Assembly: GCA_012934845.2 (NCBI GenBank)
Contig: WNNJ02000063.1
Span: 119,175-183,174 of the forward strand
Origin: Pomphorhynchus laevis
Lineage: Eukaryota; Acanthocephala; Palaeacanthocephala; Echinorhynchida; Pomphorhynchidae
DNA: 64,000 nucleotides
Direction: 5' to 3'
Part shown: in pieces, positions 40,179-50,815 of the stretch
Numbering within the stretch: the first letter of the stretch is position 1
How the letters are laid out: each line of letters opens with the position of its first letter
Program-made: the position numbers and the translations under genes
The notes under the pieces: generated by a model
Databases searched by the model: none
Told to the model about the DNA's origin: nothing
Seen by the model: the letters and a program-made list of their open reading frames with translations, nothing else

Positions 40179-42877
40179 CTACGAAAAAAGAAGTCCCCTA
40201 TCAAGTAAAAATAGTGGTACATCACGTACAAATACGTGTTGAGTCATTTCCTGAGCAGTTATTCGATTAATTGGATATACGTCAAGTAACTTTGTGGGTA
40301 ACTCCAACGCACATCCTGTTAGTCTAAGGCAGGGGTGGGCGAGGGCTGAGCATCAAAATGCCAAATCGAAGTTTCCAAAAATTGAAAAGGCCACATGAGT
40401 ATGAAATAATTAATTCGATCTTTTTGAAAAAATATGTAATAAAAACAGAATCATATCCACTTGGTGCTAAGAATCAATTCATTCATTTGATCCAAACTTT
40501 TTTTTATATTTAGCCTGTGTTAATTGATCAATGTCTGGTTCTAGGTTACTTGTTCGCAGAATGAGGCTTTCTTCAAGATGATTGTCTGATAAAGATGTTC
40601 TTTGTGATGATTTTATCTTCGTCATGTGGGAAAATGCAGATTCGCAACAGTAAGTTGTTGAAAATATAGTCAATATCTTCTGAGCATTTTTCTGTAGGGC
40701 TGAATATTTTGATGCGAAGCGCCATATATCGTAGATATCATGATTCTGAACAAAGCGATTGATAAGAATATTATCATTCAGCAACTCGATTATTTCGATT
40801 TGAAATTCCTCTTCTACTTTATGAATTTCGACAAGATGGGGCTCAAATACAAGCGTCAGTTCTGACTCAAATGCGTCAAAATCATTGAATCGAGATTGGT
40901 ATTGGGTGTGCAGATCAGTCAAATATCTTTCATAATTCTCAAGCATTTCAGCTGTCGGATAGTTCAGACGTGTAACTTCGTGCAAATATGTAAAATGAAT
41001 TTTTGAAAAATGCTTGTCCTTGATTTGGTTTCTCAATAATATGATGGTTGCACGAAATGCCTTCACCTTTTTCCAAGAAGCAAAAATGTTATTTTTCTGA
41101 CCTTGTAAAGAAAGATTGAGCTCTCTTTGCTTCATCATGATATCAACTAGAAATGACATGTCGATTATGAAATAAATATTTGAAAGATCGCAACTCTTGT
41201 TCAGATTTGAAAAGAATTGAATTATTTTCTCTCTTATATCAAATACTCGCTTCAAAACGTTTGCCTCAGAAAGCCATCTAACGCTTGAGTGGTATAAGAG
41301 ATCATAACTGCCGTGAAACTCGTCATTTTCCATCATTGATCTGAATTGGCGGTGTCTTGTTGCGTTTGAACGAATGAAAATTACAATTTCGTTCACTTTC
41401 TTGAAAACTGATCCCAATGAAACGGATTTTATGCAAAGATTTTGTTGGTGTAATATGCAATGAAAGGAACGAATTTCCAGTGGTTTAATAATATCTTTCA
41501 TCTTTGCAATAAATCCCGAATTTTTTCCTACCATTGAAGGAGCACCGTCAGTACAAATACTCACTAGAAATTCTGGATTGACTTTTGATTTTTGAATTTG
41601 ATCTTGCACTTTTTCTAAGATGTCAATTCCACGAGCTTGCCCTTTTAGAGTTTGCATACCTAATAGTTCTTCTCGTAGATTGAAATTTTTGTCAACGATT
41701 CGTATAAAAATGAGTAATTGGGCAGAGTCAGTAGAATCAGTTGACTCATCAATAGCCAATGAATAGAATGCATTTGGATCTGCTAAGAGAAAAGATAGTT
41801 TTTGTTGTAAATTTTTCGCAATATCGGTTTGGCGACTGACTATTGTTCGCCGAGAGAGCGCAAGATTCTCATATTTTTCAACTTTATCTGGATCTATGCA
41901 TTTTACTGTTGTAGTTATGGCCTCTTTGATGAATTCTGAGTCGGAATATGGCTTTCCTCTTTTACCCATAAGATGTGCAATCAAATAGCTCGCTTTTGTT
42001 TGTAAAAGTCCCAAATTGAATATATTCTTGAATAATGTTTGTTGTTTTTTGATTGATTTTTTTAGTTCTAGAATTTTCTCTTTTCTACACTCACCATCAA
42101 GTCTACATATTGGCATATTGATATGCGTGCCATAATGTTTTTCTGCATTGAATTTCTTGATCGTTGTTAAGTTAGCTCTACAAATTAAGCACACCATCCC
42201 GTTTTTACTCTGAACAAAGAAGTAATCATATTCCCATTCTATATTAAAAACTCTATTCTCTGAATCTATCTTTCTCTTTTTTTGCGATGACATCTGATGG
42301 GGTAACCAAAAATTTTCTTGTAAATATCAAAAAATGATAAGATTCAAAGGAAAAGTATCTAAATAAAAAATTAGAGAAAAAATACATTGTTAATATGATA
42401 ATTTCTATCTTGCCTTTTTTTGAAAAATGCTCGGAGGCCGCATAAACTAGGCTCGGAGGCCGCATGCGGCCTCCGAGGCCGTAGATGCCCACCTCTGGTC
42501 TAAGGCATGACATATTGCTAAGTAATTCGTTTTGTTGACGGCAGCACTAACGAATATAGATCATAACAAGCCGATATTTTGTCCGTCAGTGGCCATCTGT
42601 CTCTACTAGGCACTAACAAAACTCTAAATATTGTACTTAGCATGTCAATTTCAGACATGACCGTAAACAAAATCCGACGTTGAACGAGTTCAGCTAGAAT
42701 GCATTCAGCAGCCCACATATCAATAAAACAACCATAGCTAGTGCCTCCTAGAAGTAGTTCCGCTGGCCGGCAATACAATGTTACTACTTCATTTGTGTAT
42801 ATTTTAGTTGATGCATCCATAAAAAGACATATCCCGAAATCCGCAATTTTTACAAATCCCGAGGCCTTGATCATTAT
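40179..42877 (-). CDS. CDK-like kinase, C-terminal lobe only, two exons split by a hAT transposon
   Basis: Exon a (about 42877-42552): KIADFGICLF (DFG motif), TNEVVTLYCRPAELLLGG (activation segment to APE region; RPAE instead of the usual RAPE), IDMWAAECILAELVQRR, SEIDMLSTIFRVL. These match cyclin-dependent kinases. Exon b (40323-40179): LTGCALELPTKLLDVYPINR, ITAQEMTQHVFVRDVPL, then a stop, matching the CDK C-lobe end. A GTTAGT donor at 42551-42550 and a CCTTAG acceptor at the exon b edge define a ~52-nt original intron with matching phase, now holding the 2.2-kb hAT. The N-lobe and HRD motif are not found upstream, where family E sequence begins, so the gene is truncated or its first exons are unrecognised. 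Probably a pseudogene or gene fragment; CDK1/2 versus CDK7/20 affinity is not resolved. Confidence 0.65.
40330..42497 (-). mobile_element. hAT superfamily DNA transposon, apparently complete
   Basis: Flanked by a perfect 8-bp target duplication, GTCTAAGG (40322-40329 and 42498-42505), the length typical of hAT. Termini are CAGGGGTGGGC at the left and, inverted, CAGAGGTGGGC at the right. Inside the right end (42435-42480) lies a GC-rich palindrome built from GAGGCCGCATGCGGCCTC, plausibly the subterminal transposase sites or promoter. It encodes one uninterrupted transposase. The matching target duplications and open ORF point to a recent insertion. Confidence 0.93.
40479..42293 (-). CDS. hAT transposase (ZBED5/GTF2IRD2/SCAND3-like group), 604 aa
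   Basis: Cut-and-paste transposase. The N terminus has a degenerate BED-type zinc finger: CLIC at about residues 37-40 and H..YGTH near residues 53-57. The RNase H-like core follows with LAIDESTDSTDSAQLL (first Asp), SICTDGAPSMVGKNSGF (second Asp) and FHCILHQQNLC, then a long helical insertion. The C-terminal hAT dimerisation region contains FSTTYCCESAFSHM with the Glu and ends SLSDNHLEESLILR. The length is normal for this group and no internal stop is present. The ATG at 42293 (MSSQKKRK) suits the family. It is transcribed from the strand of the disrupted kinase. Likely active, or only recently inactive. Confidence 0.93.
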   Translation of the reverse strand: MSSQKKRKIDSENRVFNIEWEYDYFFVQSKNGMVCLICRANLTTIKKFNAEKHYGTHINMPICRLDGECRKEKILELKKSIKKQQTLFKNIFNLGLLQTKASYLIAHLMGKRGKPYSDSEFIKEAITTTVKCIDPDKVEKYENLALSRRTIVSRQTDIAKNLQQKLSFLLADPNAFYSLAIDESTDSTDSAQLLIFIRIVDKNFNLREELLGMQTLKGQARGIDILEKVQDQIQKSKVNPEFLVSICTDGAPSMVGKNSGFIAKMKDIIKPLEIRSFHCILHQQNLCIKSVSLGSVFKKVNEIVIFIRSNATRHRQFRSMMENDEFHGSYDLLYHSSVRWLSEANVLKRVFDIREKIIQFFSNLNKSCDLSNIYFIIDMSFLVDIMMKQRELNLSLQGQKNNIFASWKKVKAFRATIILLRNQIKDKHFSKIHFTYLHEVTRLNYPTAEMLENYERYLTDLHTQYQSRFNDFDAFESELTLVFEPHLVEIHKVEEEFQIEIIELLNDNILINRFVQNHDIYDIWRFASKYSALQKNAQKILTIFSTTYCCESAFSHMTKIKSSQRTSLSDNHLEESLILRTSNLEPDIDQLTQAKYKKKFGSNE

Positions 42878-42884
42878 GTTTTTA

Positions 42885-43130
42885 ATATGTATTTATATTT
42901 ATGATATAAATATAAATTGTATAAAATCTTATATAATTATTTATTAAAATATTTTAATTACGTCTAGGGTCGATGAATAGGGCAAAAAACTGATAACATA
43001 ACGTTTCCTTCTGATAACCGCTACTCTTTTTCTGATACATTGTCTGTTATTTATTAGTCAATTAATAAAAATTGGCTTTTATTTAAAATTTCAATTTTAA
43101 ATTTTAGCTTGATATTTTATACATCAACCG
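42885..43130 (+). repeat. Repeat family E, diverged copy beside the CDK fragment
   Basis: It contains CTGATAACATAACG, TTCTGATAACC and TTCTGATACATTG-like sequence parallel to 43230-43280. It is followed by the AT-rich tail words (AAAATTGGCTTTTATT). Confidence 0.55.
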
Positions 43131-43149
43131 GTAAGCGATTGTTTACCGG

Positions 43150-43450
43150 CTATTATTTTCAGAGGAAATACGTCCTTAACAGGTATTTGATCCTGCTGCT
43201 ATGTTGGGTAGAGGAATTAGGGGGCGAAACCTGATAGCATAGCAGTTCATCCTGATGACCTCTACTCCTTATTCTGATACATCGTATGTTATTTATAAGT
43301 CAATTCATAAAAATTGAATTTTATTTTAAAATTCAATTTTAAATTTTAACTTGATATAACTATAAATAATATAAAATCTTATATAATTATTTATCATTTA
43401 TCTTTATTTTTGATTTATGTATAGTATAAAATACGTAGACTCAGTAAGCT
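43150..43450 (+). repeat. Repeat family E, well-preserved copy
   Basis: It starts CAGAGGAAATACGTCC. The core is CTGCTATGTT (43196-43205), GAGGAATTAGGGG, CGAAAC, AGCATAGCAG (43236-43245), CTGATGA (43252-43258), CCTCTACTCC. The AT-rich tail ends with AATACGTAGACTCAGTAAGC. Nearly the same core as 20541-20640. Confidence 0.75.
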
Positions 43451-43545
43451 GAATCTACGTATAATTTATATTTTTGTATTCAAAAATATAAATTGAATTA
43501 TAATAATATTATATAAAGAGAGTGAGGCCATTCCGCGTGAATTTC

Positions 43546-43609
43546 TTGTAAACCATGTAAGCCAGACGCGAAAGAATATTCTTTCGCGTCTGACTTACAT
43601 GTTTTACAA
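43546..43609. repeat. Near-perfect 64-bp palindrome
   Basis: Arms of about 32 nt meet at 43577/43578 with no loop. GCCAGACGCGAAAGAAT pairs with ATTCTTTCGCGTCTGAC, extended by CATGTAA/TTACATG and TTGTAA/TTACAA. Differences between the arms are one or two bases. The GC-richer centre stands out from the flanks. Confidence 0.85.
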
Positions 43610-44400
43610 AATATAATAATATTATATTATTATAATTATAATTATTTTATTTTATATGAATCTTTTATATTTTTGATAGTATAAAATACGTAGACAAGTA
43701 TCTGATTTGTTAATCTGCTTTGTTAATTTTTTATCTGAAATAAATATACGTAGACTTATTTATCTGATCTGATTAATTAATTAATTTTTTTATTTAATTT
43801 TAAATAAAATTTAATTTATTTATTGAATATTTTAGGATTTAATCTGATTTAATCTTAATTAAATCTGCACAATTAAGTTTAATTGTGCAGATTAAGCTTG
43901 GACAATAAATGTTGACATGAATACTCAACAAACAATTAATACTTAAAATAATTTAATAAAAAAATTATTCCAACTTAATTAATGTTTTAATAAATTTTAT
44001 ATTTATATCATTTACAGATAAATTTATATCTTTTAAAGGAGTAAAAAAATTGAGGATTAGTCAACACGCATTGGTATATAACTTCAAAATATTAAATCAA
44101 AATAAAATTATATATTTTATTTTAAATTATAATAAAATAACAATACAATTAACTTATTTGCCATTTAATTAATTGTAAACTAATTTAATATTAAAAAATT
44201 AGTCAAAGCATGACTAAAATATTATCAAAAAAAAATTAAAAGCATTATTTATGATGTATTATAATATGATAAAAATATTTTATTATTTATTGTACTTTTT
44301 ATTGGCAATAAAATTTATTTATTTATAAGATTCAGCGCGTAAAGATATGAAACACAAAGATTTACTTGACTTGTACTATGGTAAGTTGACGAAAAAGCAT
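43610..44400. other. AT-rich DNA with E-tail fragments
   Basis: The words AATACGTAGACAAG (about 43685) and TACGTAGACTTATTTATCTG (about 43747) are further ends of the family E tail. No gene. Confidence 0.45.
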
Positions 44401-44477
44401 AGTGGATTATTTTAATACTGCAGTTACAATATTGATAATATTTCTTTCGCTATGATCACTTATAAAAGAAACTGTAA

Positions 44478-45008
44478 TTATAATATTGTATCCCTATTTA
44501 GATTTAAGTTTATTAAAAATTCATTCAGTAGACTGAAGGTAGTGCTTATCGGGATTCCATCTAACCATTCTTTATCATCTGAATCATTTCTATATAGTAC
44601 TATGGAAGCTTTTTCGCTATCATAATGTCTATCTCTTAACAAGTCTAATTCGCTAATGTTAATATCTCTAACATTGCGAGCTTTGTCTGAGTCAACGAGC
44701 GATGTTGTACTAAATTCAAATTTCTCCTTTGATGTCTTCTTTACTTGTTCTTCCAATTTTGGTGATGACTTGAGTTCTTTGAACTTTGGTTTATCTATAA
44801 ATCCTATCATAGATTGCAGATTTGCCATTTTTTCTTTGAGAATCAAATGATGTTTTGTTACCGGGATAATATTGATTATGTTTTGATCTTTCTGTTTCAT
44901 TAGCTGTAATGAATGCTGACTGTGCTTTACCTCCGCTTGAATCATTTCCAGTTCATGATGAGTTCTGTCAATCTGAGTTGATTTACTAGCTTCCGCTACT
45001 ACTGACAT
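44478..45008 (-). CDS. Hypothetical 176-aa protein, coiled-coil N terminus
   Basis: Uninterrupted frame from MSVVAEASKSTQIDRTHHE to NEFLINLNLNRDTIL. Residues ~15-70 (HELEMIQAEVKHSQHSLQLM and on) have the heptad-like spacing of an amphipathic helix or coiled coil. Residues ~80-105 are Lys/Glu-rich. The end (DKEWLDGIPISTTFSLLNEF) is more hydrophobic. In such AT-rich DNA an open frame of this length, with balanced amino acids and a comparatively GC-rich body, is unlikely by chance. No family recognised. A truncated copy of its 3' end lies upstream at 45150-45315. Confidence 0.6.
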   Translation of the reverse strand: MSVVAEASKSTQIDRTHHELEMIQAEVKHSQHSLQLMKQKDQNIINIIPVTKHHLILKEKMANLQSMIGFIDKPKFKELKSSPKLEEQVKKTSKEKFEFSTTSLVDSDKARNVRDINISELDLLRDRHYDSEKASIVLYRNDSDDKEWLDGIPISTTFSLLNEFLINLNLNRDTIL

Positions 45009-45149
45009 TGATTTAGACTAATTGGTGATCAACGATCTTAAATTTTCTTTTTAATATTTTTCTTGACTAGTCAAATAGAAATTAAGGTTGTCATGGTAAA
45101 TATGATATACAAATATTTACTTTACTGTCAGCCATTGTAAGTCGATAAA

Positions 45150-45315
45150 GACCAAGCATAGTGGATCATTTTAATACTGCAGTATTAATATTTATTTCGC
45201 TATGATCGTTATAAAAAATAAAATGTTATTATATTATTGTATCCCTATTTAGATTTAAGTTTATTAAAAATTCGTTCAGTAGACTTAAGATTATGCTTAT
45301 CGAGATTCCATGGAT
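45150..45315 (-). pseudogene. Truncated duplicate of the 3' end of the 44478 gene
   Basis: AAGCATAGTGGATCATTTTA, ATTTCGCTATGATC, GTATCCCTATTTAGATTTAA and GATTCCATGG-type sequence here parallel 44393-44556, including the last ~20 codons and the 3' flank. The rest of the gene is missing. Direct orientation, offset about 765 bp. Confidence 0.8.
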
Positions 45316-45559
45316 CATAAATTAAATCCATGGAATTAAATTTACTAAATTTTCTTACATTTTCGTAATGTATTTTCATAAGGGCATATTATGTCATGTC
45401 ACCACATTTTAATAAATATTAACGGATATGGTTTTATGTATCGCACTTCATTTAAGTTCTTGACTTAAATGAGGTTCGAGTTTATATTAATGATTTTATA
45501 TTGATTTAATGTGTCATTATAAAGTTACATCTTGCAGATATCCTTACAGAAATTTCATA

Positions 45560-46235
45560 CTTTTTAGCCATAAATAATGCGTCCAATGACTTTTGCAGTG
45601 CCATTTACCGTACCCTTAAACAATGTACTTGTATTTGTCTCTTCAAGAGAAGGGAATAAAAGCAGATGAAAACTTATTAAGATCAATCATCAAAATTTAT
45701 TAAGATCCATCATGCTTCTTATTTAAAAAATGAGTAATAAATTTTGTCAGTTATTTTAAAAATTTTAATTTTTGAAACTTAACTGCGCATTTAACTCTAA
45801 AATAGTATCGGGTTGGCTGTATAATTTTATATTTATAGATCTTTTAAATGCTCATTAAGTATAAAAATTAATGTTGTTTTAATGGCTTATAAAATATATA
45901 AATGCACGTAAGAACCGTTTGTACTCTATGGAATGCGCTTTTGCTTGAGAAACATCTCATCTAATATAAAACAGGTCACATTTTTATTGCGCATTCAGTA
46001 TTTTGATATTACCTTTGAAGCAAAATTTGGGTTGTCATTACATAACAATATTTATATAAATTTAGGTAGTAATTATCTTAAATAACATCAAACGTTGATT
46101 CACGATTAGTTACATACGATTCACATCCGCGGCACTCTTTTTAATTTTACCTGCATTTTGAGCAGAACGCATATCGTCATTTCGGCTATCACAACCAATT
46201 TCAAAGCTATGTTTAGCAGCAAATTAAAAGCATTT
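45560..46235 (-). CDS. Possible spliced gene fragment, low confidence
   Basis: Two minus-strand open stretches have coding-like composition. One is about 46235-46150, AAKHSFEIGCDSRNDDMRSA then QNA and a GTAAAA donor. The other is about 45645-45570, ETNTSTLFKGTVNGTAKVIG then RIIYG and a stop, preceded by a ttgaag acceptor. They could be the last exons of an unrecognised gene. No homology is known to me. Confidence 0.2.
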
Positions 46236-46989
46236 GTTGTTAAAATTCCAAAATTTTCAATGAAATATTTTTAAGAGAAACGTACGACATTAACTGTTTA
46301 ATTTTAATGCGTTGATTTTGCTGTACAGTGTTGGAGAGTTACAAAAATCCCGTATTTTTCAAACATTATATTGGCAGTGTGTGAGAAAATCCTTATTTGC
46401 AGTATTGAAGATATTCGATCTGAAATCAAGAGTTTGGTGTGAATCATCATATTGCATTGTATCTAATTGCGATTATTGTTTTCCAGTGAAAGTCATCTTG
46501 TGGCAAGATCAACTTAAAATAAATACAATTTAAATTGTTGTAATCAGACAAATGGTAAGCAATAATTTAACCTGATGAAAAAAGTTTTCACACGCTTATT
46601 TGTGATAAATGCAGTAATAATTACGATATAACAGTAATGAAAATTAGGGTTTTTAATAGATCTATTGATAATTCTTTTAATTCGAAAGCTAAAAATTCAG
46701 AGACAATAAAAAGAAAAGGCAAATTTACTCTTACAACTGTAGTATAGCGGAAATATCTAAATACTTAAAATGACCAGTAAATGTCTTGTTTATTATCAGT
46801 ATAAGAATTGGCATTTGGTTATCTTGGTTGTGGATAATAAATTACGCTTGTTGTAAGATCGAATTAGTAATAAAAAACCACAAGATAATATGTGGACGGA
46901 AATAAAAATTAAAGTATTGCACTAAAATTATAATATAAAAATAATTGTAACACTAAATATGGTTAAAACCGTATTTATAAGCCGATAAT

Positions 46990-47305
46990 GTTGGTTTTTA
47001 TTTCAAGAATAAATTTAATCATTCAATTTTAATTTGTCGAATACTTGAAGTGCACACTTTACAGTCGATAAAAATTGGTTTTTATTTTGAGAATAAATTT
47101 AATCATTCAATTTTAATTTTTCGAATACTTGAAGTGCATACTTTACAGTCGATAAAAATTGTTTTTTTTGAGAATAAATTTAATCATTTTATTTTAATTT
47201 GTCGAATACTTAAAGTGCATACTTTACAGTCGATAAAAATTGTTTTTTTTTGAGAATAAATTTAATCATAAAATTTGGTTTTTATTTTGAGAATAAATTT
47301 AATCA
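46990..47305 (+). repeat. Minisatellite, ~85-90 bp unit, about four copies
   Basis: The unit holds GAATAAATTTAATCATTCAA, GAATACTTGAAGTGCATACT and TTACAGTCGATAAAAATTG. Starts of GAATAAATTTAATCAT at about 47010, 47092, 47172 and 47254. The last partial copies are shortened. Confidence 0.85.
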
Positions 47306-48145
47306 TTTAACAAATCTAGTATTAAGAATATTGCAGTTTAAAAATTCGAGATTTGGACATTTGGATTTTAAATTGACCTAATATACAAATGTTAGTATTA
47401 ACATTTTTCTACTCGAGAATGTTCCTAATCTTGACATTCAGAGGGTCGATCAAGTAGGTGAACCATCATTTGTGTCCAACTCTCCCTACAACTCACAGCT
47501 TCGGTTCTCGCATCCTCGGCTGGCTCTTAGTATTTTAAACTCATCAGGTAGATGACTTATCCGCTGCGTTTTTCTAAATTTAGAAAAGTTATTTTAAACT
47601 GATGAATTGTATACGATAGAAATTTTAAAAATATATCGTATCGAATGATCATACAGTGGTGATCATCCACTTCCGTGGTCAACGATCGTCCGACTATTAT
47701 TATAAAAAAATCGTATTTTTTATATTCGTATTTTGGAAACAAAAACATGTATATTTAGTTTTTATAAAACAAAAATCATCTTCCCGGTTATTGTTAAAAT
47801 TATTACGAATTACTTTTTTCTTTTCTTACAGTTCTTATATGGAGGGTAAAATAATTAAAAATATATAATAAAAAATTAATTCAGCACATGAAACAATAGA
47901 AATTTAACTCTTCTCTGATTTTTATAAAAATCTAATAAAATTTGGCTAATGAACATAATATGAATATTTAACAACTTGTGTAATTTTTTAGATAACATAT
48001 TGTTTATCTAACTATTAATTTATTGGCACCATGAGAAGATATGCAGAAGTCATAATATTTTTTCCATCGCAGACCCACATAAAAATCTTCGCGGGCCCAT
48101 ATGGCCCTATGGGTTCGGGGTTAAGAAGTCCCGCTCTAAATCAAC
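47306..48145. other. AT-rich DNA, no gene recognised
   Basis: Two short GC-richer stretches (47440-47535 and 48055-48145, the latter with GCGGGCCCATATGGCCC) could be transposon remnants. Neither has an ORF or a second copy that I can see beyond the repeat listed at 48146. Confidence 0.4.
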
Positions 48146-48310
48146 AGTTTAAAATTCGGGCTTAGATTGAGCCCGAGATGGCAAGAGGAAACTTTTATCG
48201 TGTCCACGGATTCTTTGAATAGTAATAGCAGTAGTAAGCAATACATCATTTTAAATTGAGGAAACAATGAATGGTCACAAAAGCATTTGAAGTCTGATAC
48301 GTATAAATAA
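48146..48310 (+). repeat. Dispersed repeat H, copy 1
   Basis: It shares TTTAAAATTCGGGCTTAGAT-type sequence, CACGGATTCTTTGA, TACATCATTTTAAATTG and AAAAGCATTTGAA with 50550-50705. The second copy is followed by a further short direct repeat (GGTTGGTGGATTATATAAAT, twice, at 50714 and 50775). Confidence 0.65.
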
Positions 48311-48344
48311 AAAAGGTTTGTTAATGTGAGTTAATTAAACACAC

Positions 48345-48515
48345 ATAAATATTAATATTTATTTAGTAATAAATACTGTATATATTTGTATCTTCATGTG
48401 TTTCATCAAATATACAATTTTACTAATTTTTTTCGATAAAACTAAACATTGGGTATTTCATATCGTAAAAGTAATTTTGCGTCCATATTCTTGATCTTCG
48501 ATATTTATAAATAAA
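48345..48515 (+). repeat. Direct repeat with 49770-49925
   Basis: AAACTAAACATTGGGTATT, CGTAAAAGTAATTTTGCGTC and CATATTCTTGATC occur in the same order at both places, about 1.43 kb apart. They bracket LINE scraps. Confidence 0.75.
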
Positions 48516-49309
48516 CAGTATGTTTTAAAACTTACAATTTTGATCAATTAATCGATCAAGCTAAATATTTAAAAACATTTTAAATAAAATCTTTCGATAT
48601 TTATAAACTGTAGCTTTGGTTACAGTACTGTAGTGATTGTTCAGCAACCAGTAATTCTTTCAGATACAAATAAAAGAATTACGATGGAATTCTTTCAGAT
48701 TTACATAGTAATCATTAGTCTATTTCTAGAAATAGATTGCTAGGAAACATAACCTATTTTTGGAAATAGATTGTTAGTGTAATAAATGGAATTGTAACTG
48801 CAGTAAATGTCATGTTTCCAATTAACTAATAAAATTATTTTTCGTATGAGCTTTTGTAAAAGTTTAATTTTGTGCTAGCCGTATCGTCCATATATATTTG
48901 TTATCAAAACGATGAGCTGTTTGATCTAAGTTTAGTTAATAAGTTTTATTCTTGAATCACAAGGATGTACGAGGTCAAGTCCCAAGTTAGCATCCTTCCA
49001 GTGATATCCTCTCAGTCATACTCATCCTTTTATATATAATCATGCTTTTAGACATCGTCTACGGCATTGACTTGATAATTTTGATATCATCATTGTCGTT
49101 GAGACTTTTTCACATCGAAATCATTAGTCAAGTTTTTAAACTTTCGACAAGCAAGCAATATGCCATTGAAAATCAATGGCATATTTGGTGGGATTTTGTT
49201 GGATGTAAAATCATCTATCTCTAACTGGACCAGTCGCCAGACAAATTTATCTGTCACGGTTGATTCTCCAGATTTGTAACTAAAAGAATTATTTCATTTA
49301 ATACTATTA

Positions 49310-49650
49310 TATGAAATATTTTATATCTCTTTCTTCTCCTGGCATTATTGATAATATTAACAATCTATTGACTGATTATTACATATCAAAAACAGTTGTT
49401 ATAGCTGGTGACTTAAATCTTCATTTTTGCTTTCTACACTCTACAATCTGAGAAGTTTAAACTTTTTAAGAAATTTATTCACATATACAATATGTATCTT
49501 TACGTCACGGAAGAGCACAGTTCAACCAATCGTGGAATGGTCACGCTGTATTTACCTGATATTCTTTAAGTTGCATTTGGTTCGTATTTACCTTGATTTG
49601 TCTATCGTTTGTGCCTAATACGATTGCGTTAACAATTTCATGCTGGATTC
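49310..49650 (+). mobile_element. LINE endonuclease fragment
   Basis: The frame reads SSPGIIDNINNLLTDYYISK then TVVIAGDLNLHF, the GDxN region of an AP-type LINE endonuclease. It decays after about 49425. Short remnant of an element different from the 34-kb LINE. Confidence 0.55.
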
Positions 49651-49769
49651 ACCACTCTGCACAGAGTAGTGAATAACTACTAATCGCAACTTCAACTAGT
49701 CATATTCTTCATCTTCACAGAATTGGTTTTGTCTACTTCGGGAAGTAAATGGACTTAATAAAACTCAAA

Positions 49770-49925
49770 TGCATATTTATTTATTAATACAGTATATGTG
49801 TATCATTGTGTATTTCATTAAATTTAATTTTAGTTTACTTATTTGATAAAAACTAAACATTGGGTATTCCATACCGTAAAAGTAATTTTGCGTCCATATT
49901 CTTGATCCTCTGATATGGACTATGG
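49770..49925 (+). repeat. Direct repeat, second copy of 48345-48515
   Basis: See the partner entry. Same block order, with scattered differences. Confidence 0.75.
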
Positions 49926-49974
49926 TATTTTATAGATCTCTTGGAGTTTTAATATAAATCTCTCTTTTCCTTTT

Positions 49975-50105
49975 TCTTCAGCGTTTGTTCCGCTTCATTA
50001 CGGAGACCGCATTTTCTGCCTCCATTTGGTTTGCGCGGAGAACGTAGCCGTACCATTGTAGTCGTCTTTCGCGAAGTTCATTGAGATAGCATTTCATAAT
50101 GTTAA
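49975..50105 (-). mobile_element. LINE C-terminal fragment (ERRLQWYGYVLR motif)
   Basis: The minus strand reads CYLNELRERRLQWYGYVLRA, the signature found after the RT domain of RTE-type and related LINEs (…R..RLRWYGHVLR). A related scrap lies on the plus strand at 55010-55070 (VLHKRLLQWYDRVL). No more of the element is recognisable. Confidence 0.55.
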
Positions 50106-50549
50106 TGCGACGGAGTTTTTTACGACTGGCTTGTCACGAATTATATCGCCCACCCTCCTCCTTTCTAAGCACGGGCTTGATACCGGCTATGGCGGAGTTT
50201 TATTATAAATCCTTTATAATTAATTGTAATCTAATATCATATAATACTTTCATTAAAAATCTATTATCCTCTATTATGATATATTACATATCTCTTGGAG
50301 ATATCCTGTGATCATTTAATCTCTTAAAAGTTGGAAATTGTCTTATTGCAAGCACATCGAAATGAAAACGAATTTAATGAAGGTAATTTGATCATTATGA
50401 TTTACGGCATTTGAAAGTGTTAACAATATAAATAAGATGTATTTGCTATACAATTTTAGTGTAGATCCAGCATAATAATCCATTTTTATATTCTTCGTAG
50501 TAACATTGTATTCGATTTGTAATAAGATCATAATGCTTTAACTTTTTGG

Positions 50550-50815
50550 TTTAAAACTCGGGTTAACTTAAGCCTGAGAGAGTCAGCGGAAATTTTGAGC
50601 ATGTCACGGATTCCTTGACTATTATTAACAGTAAACAATACAACATTTTAAATTGTGGAAACAATGATAGGTTTGCAAAAGCATTTGAACTCTTGTACAT
50701 ATAAATAGAATGGGTTGGTGGATTATATAAATCTCTTAATGTCAGCAAAGCATTTGAACTATATAATTTGAAGAGGTTGGTGGATTATATAAATCTCTTA
50801 AGGTAAGCATGCATA
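50550..50815 (+). repeat. Dispersed repeat H, copy 2, with internal duplication
   Basis: It parallels 48146-48310. The end of the copy (CATTTGAACT…GGTTGGTGGATTATATAAAT) is present twice. Confidence 0.6.

Noticed and set aside
40479-42293. hAT transposase as a domesticated host gene (ZBED/GTF2IRD2-type)
   Set aside because: Perfect 8-bp target duplications and matching terminal inverted repeats immediately outside show it is still part of a transposon.
47050-47253. 67-codon plus-strand frame with internal repeats
   Set aside because: Translation of the 85-90-bp minisatellite.
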